Assembly: GCA_963719975.1 (NCBI GenBank)
Contig: CAVRED010000001.1
Coordinates: forward strand, 434,001 to 498,000
DNA from: Poindextera sp963719975
Lineage (GTDB): Bacteria; Pseudomonadota; Alphaproteobacteria; Caulobacterales; Caulobacteraceae
Reading direction: 5' to 3'
DNA length: 64,000 nucleotides
Position 1 is the first letter of the stretch. Every line of letters starts with the position of its first letter. The notes beneath the pieces are model-generated. The model had not been told where the DNA came from. It made no database searches and saw nothing but the letters and a program-made list of their open reading frames with translations. Positions 54,360 to 62,715 of the stretch are shown here, in pieces. Both the position numbers and the translations under genes were made by a program.

Positions 54360-55583
54360 CTAGTTTGAAGTGCTGTTGATCGGGTCCGGGAGCCCCAGGA
54401 TCCGCTTGGAGATGATGTTGTTCTGGATCTCGGCCGAGCCGCCGAAGATGGTCGTGGCTTTCCCGCCCAACCATCCGCGCACGGCGGAGAGTTCGTCGGA
54501 GGTGAAGCCTTCGCCTTCCCAGCCCAGGCCGCCGGTCCCCATGATCTCGATGGTGAGCTCGGCCTGATCCTGGCCGACCTTGGTGCCGGCGTTCTTCATG
54601 ATCGACGTCGCGGTGCTGGGCCCCTGGTTCGAGCGGGCCTCGCTCATCATGCGAAGCGCGGTCAGCTGGAAGGCGCGGCGGTCCATGTCGTGGACCGAGA
54701 TGCGGCTCCTGAGGTCCTGGTCCGCGATCCGGCCCTTTTCATCGAGGCCGACGTACTTCTTGGCGAGATCGGGCACCGAGCCGCCGACCCCGAACATGCC
54801 GCCGCCTCCACCGCCGCCGCCGCCGGAAAGACCGCTACGCTCGTGCTGCAGGAGACGCTTGGCGATCGTCCAGCCGCCATTCAGCGGCCCGACCAGATTC
54901 TCTTTGGGAACCTTCACGTCGGTGAAGAAGGTCTCGCAGAAGGGCGAGGCGCCGGCGATCAGCTTGATCGGCCGCACCTCGACGCCCGGGGCCTTCATGT
55001 CGATGAGCAGGAAGCTGATGCCCTCGTGCTTCTTGGCGGTGTCGGTCCGCACGAGGCAGAAGCACATGTCGGCCCACTGCGCGCCCGAGGTCCAGATCTT
55101 CGAGCCGTTGACCAGCCAGTGGTCGCCCTTGTCCTCGCAACGGGTCTGCAGCGAGGCGAGGTCGGAGCCGGCCCCGGGCTCTGAGAAGCCCTGGCACCAG
55201 TTGATCTCGCCGTGCACGATCGGCGGGATGTGCGCCTTCTTCTGCGCCTCGTTGCCGTACTCGAGCAGGGTCGGGCCGAACATCATCACGCCCATGCCGC
55301 CGATCGGGTTCCAGGCCCCGATGCGGTTCATCTCCTGCTGGACGATGCGCGCCTGCGCCGGCTCGAGGCCGCCGCCGCCGTAGGCCGTGGGCCAGGTCGG
55401 AACGCCCCAGCCCTTCTCGCCCATGCGCTTCTTCCACAGGCCGAGGTCGCCGCTGGAGTCGCTGGCGCCTTCCAGGAACATCATGCCGCCCCGGCCCTTC
55501 AGCGACGGCGGGAAGTTCGCTTCCAGCCAGCCGCGGGCTTCGTTGCGGAAGGCGTCCAGATCGGCGCCGCCAAAGTCAGCCAT
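54360..55583 (-). CDS. Acyl-CoA dehydrogenase (long type, tandem paralogue 1)
   Basis: 407 residues. QGFSEPGAGSDLASLQTRCEDKGDHWLVNGSKIWTSGAQWADMCFCLVRTD is the signature with FAD contacts. A Gly-rich insertion (GLSGGGGGGGGGMFGVGG) follows the HERSG helix. The C-terminus GGLGWEGEGFTSDELSAVRGWLGGKATTIFGGSAEIQNNIISKRILGLPD is close to that of the next gene. Acts on an acyl-CoA, reducing FAD and passing electrons to ETF. It ends 12 bases from the preceding gene, so it is in the same transcript. Confidence 0.93.
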   Translation of the reverse strand: MADFGGADLDAFRNEARGWLEANFPPSLKGRGGMMFLEGASDSSGDLGLWKKRMGEKGWGVPTWPTAYGGGGLEPAQARIVQQEMNRIGAWNPIGGMGVMMFGPTLLEYGNEAQKKAHIPPIVHGEINWCQGFSEPGAGSDLASLQTRCEDKGDHWLVNGSKIWTSGAQWADMCFCLVRTDTAKKHEGISFLLIDMKAPGVEVRPIKLIAGASPFCETFFTDVKVPKENLVGPLNGGWTIAKRLLQHERSGLSGGGGGGGGGMFGVGGSVPDLAKKYVGLDEKGRIADQDLRSRISVHDMDRRAFQLTALRMMSEARSNQGPSTATSIMKNAGTKVGQDQAELTIEIMGTGGLGWEGEGFTSDELSAVRGWLGGKATTIFGGSAEIQNNIISKRILGLPDPINSTSN

Positions 55584-55611
55584 TTGTCTTCACGCTCCTT
55601 GACGATGTTCC

Positions 55612-56823
55612 TTAGGCGGCCTGGGTCGGGTCAGGCAACCCGAGGATCCGCTTGGAAATGATGTTGTTCTGAATCTCCTGCGAGCCGCCGAAGATCGTGG
55701 TGGCCTTGCCGGAGAGCCAGCTGCGCACGGCCGTGAGCTCGTCGGCCTCGAAGCCGTCGCCCTCCCAACCAAGGCCCTGGTGGCCCATGATCTCGAGCAG
55801 CAGCTCCGAGCGCTCCTGGCCGATCTGGGTGCCGGAGTTCTTCATGATCGAGGTGGTGGCGCTGGGGTTGAGGTTGCCCCTGGCTTCGGCGACCGCCCGC
55901 TGCATGGTCAGCGCGTGGGCCTTGGCGCGCATCATGTGACCGGCGACGCGGGCGCGCAGGTCCGAGTCAGCGATGCGGCCCTTTTCATCGACGCCAATGT
56001 ACTTGCGCGCGAGGTCGGGCACGCTCGCCAAGCCTCCCATCATCCGCCCGCCGCCCTGGCCAGAACGCTCGTGCTGCAACAGCCGCTTGCCCACCGTCCA
56101 GCCGCCGTTCAGCGGCCCGACCATGTCGTTCTTCTCGACGCGGGCGTTGGTGAAGAAGGTCTCGCAGAACGGTGACGACCCGGCGATCAGCCGGATCGGG
56201 CGGGTCTCGACGCCCGGCTGGTGCATGTCGATGAGCACGAAGCTGATGCCCTCGTGCTTCTTGGTCTGATCGGTCCGCACCAGGCAGAAGCACCAGTCGG
56301 CGTATTGCGCGCCAGAGGTCCAGATCTTCTGCCCGTTGACCACCCAATGGTCGCCGGCGTCCTCGCATTTGGTCTGCAGGCCCGCCAGGTCCGATCCCGC
56401 GCCGGGCTCGGAGTAGCCCTGGCACCAGCGCACCTCGCCTTTGACGATCTTCGGGATGTGGCGCTGCTTCTGCTCCTCGGTGCCATACTCGAGCAGCGTC
56501 GGACCGAACATGCTGGTGCCCATGCCCATCATCGGGTTCGCCGCCCCGATGCGGTCCATCTCCTGCTGCAGCACCCGCGCTTCGCTCTGACTGAGGCCGC
56601 CGCCGCCGTATTGCTTCGGCCAGGTGGGCGCGCCCCAGCCCTTGTCGGCCATGCGCGCCTTCCACAGCTTCTGGTCCTCGTTCGGGTTGAGCATGGCGGT
56701 CATCGCCGCCTCTTCCGACCCGGGCTCCGCGCCGCGCCTGAGCGATTTCGGATAGTTCTCTTCCAGCCACGCCCGCGCCTCGGCGCGGAAAGCGTCCAAT
56801 TCGCCGCCGCCGAAATCAGCCAT
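55612..56823 (-). CDS. Acyl-CoA dehydrogenase (long type, tandem paralogue 2)
   Basis: 403 residues. MADFGGGELDAFRAEARAWLEENYPKSL and QGYSEPGAGSDLAGLQTKCEDAGDHWVVNGQKIWTSGAQYADWCFC, then the C-terminus GLGWEGDGFEADELTAVRSWLSGKATTIFGGSQEIQNNIISKRILGLPDP, all nearly parallel to paralogue 1. Two sequences so alike side by side mark a tandem duplication. The Gly-rich run is short here (GQGGGRMMGGLAS). Spaced 28 bases from paralogue 1. Confidence 0.93.
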   Translation of the reverse strand: MADFGGGELDAFRAEARAWLEENYPKSLRRGAEPGSEEAAMTAMLNPNEDQKLWKARMADKGWGAPTWPKQYGGGGLSQSEARVLQQEMDRIGAANPMMGMGTSMFGPTLLEYGTEEQKQRHIPKIVKGEVRWCQGYSEPGAGSDLAGLQTKCEDAGDHWVVNGQKIWTSGAQYADWCFCLVRTDQTKKHEGISFVLIDMHQPGVETRPIRLIAGSSPFCETFFTNARVEKNDMVGPLNGGWTVGKRLLQHERSGQGGGRMMGGLASVPDLARKYIGVDEKGRIADSDLRARVAGHMMRAKAHALTMQRAVAEARGNLNPSATTSIMKNSGTQIGQERSELLLEIMGHQGLGWEGDGFEADELTAVRSWLSGKATTIFGGSQEIQNNIISKRILGLPDPTQAA

Positions 56824-56882
56824 CGATCAATCTCCGTTCGAAATACGCCTGGACGACCAATGCCGCCGTCCTTTCAAGACCT

Positions 56883-58106
56883 CTACTTCGGGTCGGGCAA
56901 GCCCAGCACCCGTTTGGACACGACATTGATGTTCACTTCGGACGTGCCGCCCTCGATCGAATTGCCTTTCGAGCGCAGCCAGCCCCGCGCGGCCATGATC
57001 TCGCCGGGTGCGAAGCCTTCGCCCTCCCAGCCAAGGCCTTGCGCGCCCATCGCTTCGACCATCAGCTCCGACCGTTCCTGGGCGAACGCGGCCGCCGCAT
57101 ATTTGATGATCGAGGTCGCCGCGCTGGGGCCGTTCGAGGTTCGGCTCTCCGCCGCGATGCGGGCCGTGGTCAGCGCGAAGGCCTGGAAGTCCATCTTGTT
57201 CCTGGTGATCCGCCCTCTGAGGTCCGCGTCCGCCAGAGCGCCGGTCTCGTCGAGCCCGACATAGCGTTTGGCGATCTGGCCAAGATCGCCGGCCGCGCCC
57301 CCGGCGCCGCCACCGCCGCCGAACCCGCCGGAGATGTTCTGCCGCTCGTATTGCAGGAGGCGCTTGGCGATGGTCCAGCCGCCGTTCAGCTGGCCGACCA
57401 TGTTCGCCTTGGGGATCTTCACGTCGGTGAAGAAGGTCTCGCAGAACGGGCTCTCGCCCGAGATCAGCTTGATCGGCCGCGTCTCGACGCCCGGGGTCTT
57501 CATGTCGATCAGCACGAAGGAGATGCCCTCGTGCTTCTTCGTAAAGTCGGTGCGGACCAGGCAGAAGCACCAGTCGGCCCTGTTGGCGTAGGAGGTCCAG
57601 ATCTTCTGGCCATTGATCAGCCAGTGGTCGCCCTTGTCCTCGCAGCGGGTCTGCAGGCCGGCGAGGTCGCTGCCCGCGCCCGGCTCGGAATAGCCTTGGC
57701 ACCAGCGGATCTCGCCGCGGACGATCCTGGGCAGATGTTCCTTCTTCTGCTCCTCGTTGGCGAACTCGAGCAGAACAGGGCCCAGCATCCAAAGCCCAAA
57801 CGAGGTGAGCGGGCTGCGATAGCCGCCGCGCCCGATCTCACGTTCGACCACCCGGGCCTCCGCCGCCGAGAGGCCGCCGCCGCCATAGGCCGTGGGCCAG
57901 GTCGGCGCGGTCCAGCCCTTCTCGGCCACGCGCCGCATCCACACGATCTGCGGGTCGTCGCTGCCGGCGAAGGGACGACCGCCCCAGATCGCTTCCGGGT
58001 CGGTCTTGGCGTTGGGTTCGCGCAGCTCGGCCGGATAGTTCGCCTTCAGCCAGCCGTCGACTTCGGCGCGGAACGCCTCCAGTTGGTCGGCTCCAAAATC
58101 AGCCAT
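56883..58106 (-). CDS. Acyl-CoA dehydrogenase (long type, tandem paralogue 3)
   Basis: 407 residues from ATG 58106 (a longer frame to 58217 lacks coding character). MADFGADQLEAFRAEVDGWLKANYPAEL again matches its neighbours, as does QGYSEPGAGSDLAGLQTRCEDKGDHWLINGQKIWTSYANRADWCFC. The C-terminus departs: SKGNSIEGGTSEVNINVVSKRVLGLPDPK, with EGGTSE closer to the standard family ending. It carries a Gly-rich insertion GGFGGGGGAGGAAGDL. It is the first gene of the minus-strand dehydrogenase operon. Confidence 0.93.
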   Translation of the reverse strand: MADFGADQLEAFRAEVDGWLKANYPAELREPNAKTDPEAIWGGRPFAGSDDPQIVWMRRVAEKGWTAPTWPTAYGGGGLSAAEARVVEREIGRGGYRSPLTSFGLWMLGPVLLEFANEEQKKEHLPRIVRGEIRWCQGYSEPGAGSDLAGLQTRCEDKGDHWLINGQKIWTSYANRADWCFCLVRTDFTKKHEGISFVLIDMKTPGVETRPIKLISGESPFCETFFTDVKIPKANMVGQLNGGWTIAKRLLQYERQNISGGFGGGGGAGGAAGDLGQIAKRYVGLDETGALADADLRGRITRNKMDFQAFALTTARIAAESRTSNGPSAATSIIKYAAAAFAQERSELMVEAMGAQGLGWEGEGFAPGEIMAARGWLRSKGNSIEGGTSEVNINVVSKRVLGLPDPK

Positions 58107-58179
58107 GTGCGCTCCTCGCGCGGTGTCCTGCTCTTTTCGCGGTTCCTCTAACTTACTCTGGCTGGGGGAGCCAGCAAGC

Positions 58180-58194
58180 CAGTTCGAACAACTG
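58180..58194. promoter_or_regulatory. Dyad CAGTT-N5-AACTG in a divergent promoter region
   Basis: CAGTT and AACTG flank five bases including GTTCGAAC, an eight-base palindrome that overlaps the left arm. It lies between the dehydrogenase operon (minus) and the plus-strand periplasmic gene at 58274. A hairpin CTGGCT-GGGGG-AGCCAG is next to it. A TetR-like operator is possible but unsupported beyond symmetry. Confidence 0.3.
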
Positions 58195-58273
58195 TTTGAC
58201 TGACGCCGCGTCCGCAAAACCGCTGGCGCCGGAGGGGTGGCGTGACATCCTCTGCGCCGAAGCGAGTCGGAGG

Positions 58274-58792
58274 ATGGCCATGCGCGGCTGGATGGTGATC
58301 GGCTTTGCGGCGGCCTCGCTGGCCATGGTCGGCGCGACCGGCTCCCAATCGGTGCTGGTCAAGGGCCCCTACGGCGCAACGGCCACGGTGACCGAGGCCG
58401 AGATGCAGGGGATGCAGCGCGCGACCGTCACCACGCCCTATGGCGCGAAGGCGACCTATTCCGGGCCCCTGATCGGAGAGCTGCTGGCCGAGGTCGGCGC
58501 GCCGACCGACAAACGCCTGCATGGCGCGCCGGTGAACCAGATCATCATCGTCACCGGCGAGGACGGCTTTACGACCGTGCTCTCGCTGGCCGAGACCGAG
58601 AAGAGCTTCCGCGATCAGCCGGTGATCCTCGCCGACACCGAGAACGGCAAACCGCTGAGCGACAAGGAGGGCCCGTTTCGCCTGGTCATCGGCGGCGAGC
58701 TGAAGCCGGCGCGCTCGGTCTGGAACGTGATCGAAATCGAGCTTCGGCCAGTGAACACCGGCTCGCCCATGCCAGCGAAGCTGCCGGACTGA
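58274..58792 (+). CDS. Periplasmic SUOX-fold (oxidoreductase molybdopterin-binding-like) protein lacking cysteine
   Basis: 172 residues from ATG 58274. Signal peptide WMVIGFAAASLAMVGATG. The body VTTPYGAKATYSGPLIGELLAEVGAP, NQIIIVTGEDGFTTVLSLAE, VILADTENGKPLSDKEGPFRLVIGGE and SVWNVIEIEL is the end part of the sulfite-oxidase-type molybdopterin fold, as in the small PF00174-like family. There is no cysteine anywhere, so the molybdenum-ligating Cys is absent. It may be a binding or scaffold protein. It precedes a cytochrome c gene by 51 bases. Confidence 0.7.
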   Translation: MAMRGWMVIGFAAASLAMVGATGSQSVLVKGPYGATATVTEAEMQGMQRATVTTPYGAKATYSGPLIGELLAEVGAPTDKRLHGAPVNQIIIVTGEDGFTTVLSLAETEKSFRDQPVILADTENGKPLSDKEGPFRLVIGGELKPARSVWNVIEIELRPVNTGSPMPAKLPD

Positions 58793-58843
58793 CGACCTGC
58801 GCAGCCGGTGCTAGGCTACCGGTTTCCTTGGGGGAGGATACCA

Positions 58844-59356
58844 ATGCATTTCCATACGAGTCGACTTTGCGCCGCGCTGGCGGTCGCCGCGCTGGGGTCC
58901 GCTTGCGCGCCCTCGCACGACCAGCAGGTGGCGCACGGCCAATACCTGGTCAAGGTGATGGGCTGCGGTGATTGCCATACGCCGGGCGGGCTCTCGCCCA
59001 AACCCGACGTGACTCGGTTGCTGGGCGGGTCCGACTCCGACTTCATCATGCCCGGTCTCGGCGTGTTCGTTCCACCGAACCTCACCCCGGACAAGGCGAC
59101 GGGCCTTGGAACCTGGACCACCGATCAGATCGTCACCGCCTTCACCACAGGGGTTACGCCCAGCGGCCGCACGCTCGCGCCGGCCATGCCATGGGCGGAC
59201 TTCGCCAATCTCACAAAGGCGGACGCGACCGACATCGCGCTCTACCTGCAGAGCCTGCCCGCTGTTAGCCACGCCGTGCCAGGGCCCGGACCGTCGCGGG
59301 ACTGCATCGACAAGGCCGAGGAGTGCATCGTCGGGCGCGAGGCGCCGCCGCACTAG
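58844..59356 (+). CDS. Cytochrome c lipoprotein
   Basis: 170 residues from ATG 58844. LAVAALGSAC is a lipobox (Cys near residue 21). The heme-binding motif is VMGCGDCHTPGG (CxxCH), and a distal Met candidate lies in LAPAMPWADFANLTKADATDIALYLQSLP, the common diheme/monoheme class I C-terminal helix. GVFVPPNLTPDKATGLGTWTTDQIVTAFTTGVTPSGR matches the gluconate/alcohol-dehydrogenase-type cytochrome family. It should carry electrons in the periplasm, perhaps from a GMC or other dehydrogenase. The stop shares CTAG with the convergent gene's stop. Confidence 0.85.
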   Translation: MHFHTSRLCAALAVAALGSACAPSHDQQVAHGQYLVKVMGCGDCHTPGGLSPKPDVTRLLGGSDSDFIMPGLGVFVPPNLTPDKATGLGTWTTDQIVTAFTTGVTPSGRTLAPAMPWADFANLTKADATDIALYLQSLPAVSHAVPGPGPSRDCIDKAEECIVGREAPPH

Positions 59357-60417
59357 CCGCGCCGGCCGCGGCCGCCAGGCCGGGTCGGCCGCGGGGTCCA
59401 TCCGCCCCGCGCCCCGGGCGGGCCAATCCGCCCGCTGCGATCGCCGCTCCAGGTGTGGGCGTCGGCCGGACCGTGCCGCTGGGCCGCGATGCGCCGCTCC
59501 GCCAACGCTCGCGCCTCGGCGAGGCGCGCCGCCTCGCGCTGGGCGTGTTGCAGGAGTTCGCGCGTCGCCGCCGCCGCTTCCGAATCCGGCGGCCGATGGA
59601 TCAAGGCCTCTATCGGCACGCGTTCGTTGCGCTCCAGCCAGCCGCGCTCGACCAGCGCCGCGAACCGCGGCTCAAGGCGGTGCTTGGCGAAGGTCACAGC
59701 CGCGGCCTTGGAGTTCACGCGACCGCTGTCCAGCGTGTGCAACGCCCGCGCCGTTGCAACCGCGGCGAAAGATTGGCCGAGGTGCGTGTTCAAGAGATCG
59801 CCCTCTGTGGCCAACTTCGCGAACACATCGATCAGCGTCCGCGCCTCGGCCCGCAGCATCTCCGCCGTCACCGGGTCGGTCAGGCCACGCGGGTTCGGGC
59901 CGGCCAGGACCACCCCATGTTCGCGCACGATCCAGCGGGGGATGTCGCGGTTGTCGTGCTCGCTGCGCACGAGATGGTCCTCGCCGTTGCCGATGAACCA
60001 GAACGGATAGACCTCCGGATGCAGCCCGCTCGCGCCCGGATCGGCCCAATCGTCCGCCCGCGGCTCGCCCGGTGGGTCGCGCGGCTCGGCCGACCGTCGG
60101 CGCCAGATCGCCTGGGGCGCGTAAGAGCCCTCCAGCCGCTCGCCCCACGGACCTCCTTCGCCGTGCAGCTCGCCGTGAAGCGTCTGCAGGCGCTGCAGCT
60201 GGTCTGGGCTTAGATCCTCGCGGGTGACGACGACGAAGTCGACGTCGCTATGCTCGTCGAAGTCGCCGACCGCGAACGAGCCGTGCAGGTAGGCTCCGAC
60301 GAAGTTTTCGCCGAGCGCTTCGCGCGAGCCGGCGACCATACGCTCGAGAATGGCGTTCAGCTCGGGATAGGGGGTGGGCCGGCGCGAGGCGCCGTGAGAG
60401 TCTTTGGATTTCGGCAT
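59353..60417 (-). CDS. Nucleotidyltransferase, aminoglycoside adenylyltransferase-like
   Basis: 354 residues from ATG 60417. VGAYLHGSFAVGDFDEHSDVDFVVVTRED is the nucleotidyltransferase signature G-S-x(n)-D-x-D-F that binds magnesium-ATP. The C-terminal helical region, DVFAKLATEGDLLNTHLGQSFAAVATARALHTLDSGRVNSKAAAV, resembles the AadA-type domain. A long basic, Gly/Arg-rich tail (GARGGWTPRPTRPGGRGRRG) is unusual for resistance enzymes. Whether it modifies an antibiotic, a protein or RNA is unknown. Confidence 0.75.
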   Translation of the reverse strand: MPKSKDSHGASRRPTPYPELNAILERMVAGSREALGENFVGAYLHGSFAVGDFDEHSDVDFVVVTREDLSPDQLQRLQTLHGELHGEGGPWGERLEGSYAPQAIWRRRSAEPRDPPGEPRADDWADPGASGLHPEVYPFWFIGNGEDHLVRSEHDNRDIPRWIVREHGVVLAGPNPRGLTDPVTAEMLRAEARTLIDVFAKLATEGDLLNTHLGQSFAAVATARALHTLDSGRVNSKAAAVTFAKHRLEPRFAALVERGWLERNERVPIEALIHRPPDSEAAAATRELLQHAQREAARLAEARALAERRIAAQRHGPADAHTWSGDRSGRIGPPGARGGWTPRPTRPGGRGRRG

Positions 60418-60656
60418 GTCGTTGAAGTCCGTGCGATCGATTGAAAGCGGGCCGCGAAGGCGCAAGGCGCGCGGTCGCGGCGGCGTCAGCCTGGAGTGGC
60501 TGGGCTCAGGGCCTCAAACGATTGATTTCACACATCGGTCTTCTTCCGGCCGCAGCGCGCGACAGAGGGCCGGGGTTCTAGCACAGACCGGCGACGACGC
60601 AATCGCGGTCGCGCAAGCTCGCGCAGCGCGCATGATCGCGCTAGCAAGACGCCGCC

Positions 60657-61265
60657 ATGCCCGCCGCTTCTTCGCCCTTCGACGCCATCGTCTTCGATCT
60701 GGGCGGGGTCATCGTCGCGCACGACAACGCGGTGATGGTTGAGCAGATCGCGTCGCGGACCAGGGCCACGCCGCGCGATGTGAGCCGGCTCATCCGGCGG
60801 AAGGACTGGGGCTCGGGCCTGCCGATCGCCGACTTGCACGCGGAGCTGACCGACGAGCTCGGCTACGCAGGCGGGTGGGATGAGTTCACCGCGGACTGGT
60901 GCTGCCACTTCACGGTCGATCTCTCGATGCTCGCTTACGTCCAGCGCCTTGCGAGCGACAACCGGGTGATGATCTTCTCCAACACCAACGTCGTGCATTG
61001 GGACTACCTCGTCGCCCAGACGGGCGGTGATCTGGCCGCGTTCGAGGCCTATCTCAGCCACGAGCTTCGTCGCTCGAAGCCGGCGGTCGAGGCGTTTGAG
61101 CTGGTCGCCGCGCAGGCGGCCATCGATCCGGAACGATCGATCTTCTTCGACGATGTGGCCGAGAACGTGGAAGGGGCCCGGCTGGCCGGCTTCCAGGCCG
61201 AGGTGTTCACCGGCGAAGACGCGCTCCGCGCGCTGCTCGCGGCCAGGGGCGTGCGGCTGGCGTAG
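60657..61265 (+). CDS. HAD-IA family hydrolase
   Basis: 202 residues from ATG 60657. Motif I AIVFDLGGVIV (nucleophile Asp near residue 13), motif II MIFSNTNVVHW, motif III Lys in HELRRSKPAVEAF, motif IV IFFDDVAENVEGARLAGFQAE. This is the subgroup of FMN/epoxide-hydrolase-N-like HAD phosphatases (YihX type, D-L-G-G-V-I). It probably dephosphorylates a sugar phosphate. The 239 bases before it (60418-60656) hold nothing recognisable apart from likely divergent promoters. Confidence 0.88.
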   Translation: MPAASSPFDAIVFDLGGVIVAHDNAVMVEQIASRTRATPRDVSRLIRRKDWGSGLPIADLHAELTDELGYAGGWDEFTADWCCHFTVDLSMLAYVQRLASDNRVMIFSNTNVVHWDYLVAQTGGDLAAFEAYLSHELRRSKPAVEAFELVAAQAAIDPERSIFFDDVAENVEGARLAGFQAEVFTGEDALRALLAARGVRLA

Positions 61266-61321
61266 CCGCCCTCCGGTCTGTAAGTCGTCGGGCAAAGCGA
61301 GAAGACGACCGGAGGATCCCC

Positions 61322-61888
61322 GTGCGACTGTCCAAGCCCCGCATCGCGCCGTTGCAGGACGGCGAGATGAACGACGAGCAGCGGCAAGCCCTCGAGCCGA
61401 TGGCGCAGGGTGGGCGGGTCATCAACATCTTCCGCACTCTTGCGCATGCGCCGAAGGCGTTGACCCGGTTCCAACAATGGGGGGCTTACGTGCTGTCGCG
61501 CCGCAACAGCCTGCCGGCGCGCGAGCGCGAGATCGTCATCCTGCGCGTCGGCTTCCTCTGCAAGTCCGGCTACGAGTTTACCCAGCACACCGCGATCGGC
61601 CTGCGCGAGGGCCTGAGCCGCGAGGAGATCGCCGCCGTCAAGACCGGCGCGGACGCGGGCAATTGGACGCCCGCCGAGCAGGCGCTGATCCGCGCGGCGG
61701 ACGAACTCGTCCACGACTTCTTCGTCAGCGACGCGACCTGGGCGCAGTTGCGCCAGCACTTCGACGAGAAGCAGTGCATGGACGTGGTCTTCACCACGGG
61801 CCAGTACACCCAGGTCTCGATGTTCCTGAACAGCTTCGGTGTTCAGCTCGAGCCCGGGGCCGTGCTCGATCCCGACCTGAGGGCCTGA
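61322..61888 (+). CDS. Carboxymuconolactone decarboxylase family protein
   Basis: 188 residues from GTG 61322 with GGAGGA upstream. RVINIFRTLAHAPKALTRFQQWGAYVL and LPAREREIVILRVGFLCKSGYEFTQHTAIG form the CMD core, with the proton-shuttle region E-x-x-I-L and E-x-x-x-H. Only a single Cys (LCKS) lies at the position where AhpD peroxidases have CxxC. Family members in catabolic loci have uncertain roles; this one precedes an SDR by three bases and is probably part of the pathway. Confidence 0.88.
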   Translation: MRLSKPRIAPLQDGEMNDEQRQALEPMAQGGRVINIFRTLAHAPKALTRFQQWGAYVLSRRNSLPAREREIVILRVGFLCKSGYEFTQHTAIGLREGLSREEIAAVKTGADAGNWTPAEQALIRAADELVHDFFVSDATWAQLRQHFDEKQCMDVVFTTGQYTQVSMFLNSFGVQLEPGAVLDPDLRA

Positions 61889-61891
61889 CCC

Positions 61892-62695
61892 ATGGGCGAT
61901 CGGCTGAAGGACAAGACCGCCATCGTCGTCGGCGCCGGCCAGACGCCGGGCGAGACCATCGGCAACGGCAGGGCCATGGCCATCCTGTTCGCCCGCGAGG
62001 GCGCGCGGGTGATGTGCGTCGACCGCGTGCTGGCCCGCGCCGAGGAGACCGTCGCCATGATCGCAGGCGCGGGCGGCGAGGCCTCCGCGTTCGAGGCGGA
62101 CATCGTGCACGCCGCCGAGGCCGCCGCCATCATCGAGACCGGCAAAGCCCGGCTCGGCCGCATCGACATCCTGGTGAACAACGTCGGCATCGGCGGAACC
62201 CAAGGCGGACGCGACGGGCCGGCCCAACACGCCGACGAGGTCGCGTTCGACAAGATCCTCGAGGTGAACCTCAAGGGGACGTGGCTGACCACCAAGGCAG
62301 TCATCCCCCTCATGCGCGAGCAGGGCGGCGGGGCGATCGTCAACATCTCATCGCTCGCCTCCTACTCGGGCGGCAACCAGGTCGCTTACGAGGTGTCGAA
62401 GGCGGGCGTGAACCGGCTCACCACCAGCGTGGCTGGCGCGAACGCCAAGTACCGTGTGCGCTGCAACGCGGTCCTGCCCGGGCTGATGGACACGCCCATG
62501 GCCATCGAGGGGATCTCCCGGGCCAGCGGCCGAACGACCGAAGAGACCCGCGTGGCGCGGAACGCCCGCGTGCCGATGGGTCAGATGGGCACCGCCTGGG
62601 ACACGGCGCACGCGGCGCTGTTCCTCGCCTCCGACGACGCCAGGTTCATCACCGGGATGCTGCTGGTGGTCGATGGCGGCATGTACGTGCGCTGA
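61892..62695 (+). CDS. SDR family oxidoreductase
   Basis: 267 residues. TAIVVGAGQTPGETIGNGRAMAILFAREGARVMCVDR is the cofactor region, with an expanded glycine loop (GAGQTPGETIGNG) compared with TGxxxGIG. VNNVGIGG, VNISSLASYSGGNQVAYEVSKAGV (Ser, Tyr, Lys) and VLPGLMDTPMA follow. Asp after strand 2 indicates NAD. It is co-transcribed with the CMD protein (3-base gap) and the SGNH hydrolase. Confidence 0.9.
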   Translation: MGDRLKDKTAIVVGAGQTPGETIGNGRAMAILFAREGARVMCVDRVLARAEETVAMIAGAGGEASAFEADIVHAAEAAAIIETGKARLGRIDILVNNVGIGGTQGGRDGPAQHADEVAFDKILEVNLKGTWLTTKAVIPLMREQGGGAIVNISSLASYSGGNQVAYEVSKAGVNRLTTSVAGANAKYRVRCNAVLPGLMDTPMAIEGISRASGRTTEETRVARNARVPMGQMGTAWDTAHAALFLASDDARFITGMLLVVDGGMYVR

Positions 62696-62715
62696 GACTT
62701 GGGAAGGAACTTCCG

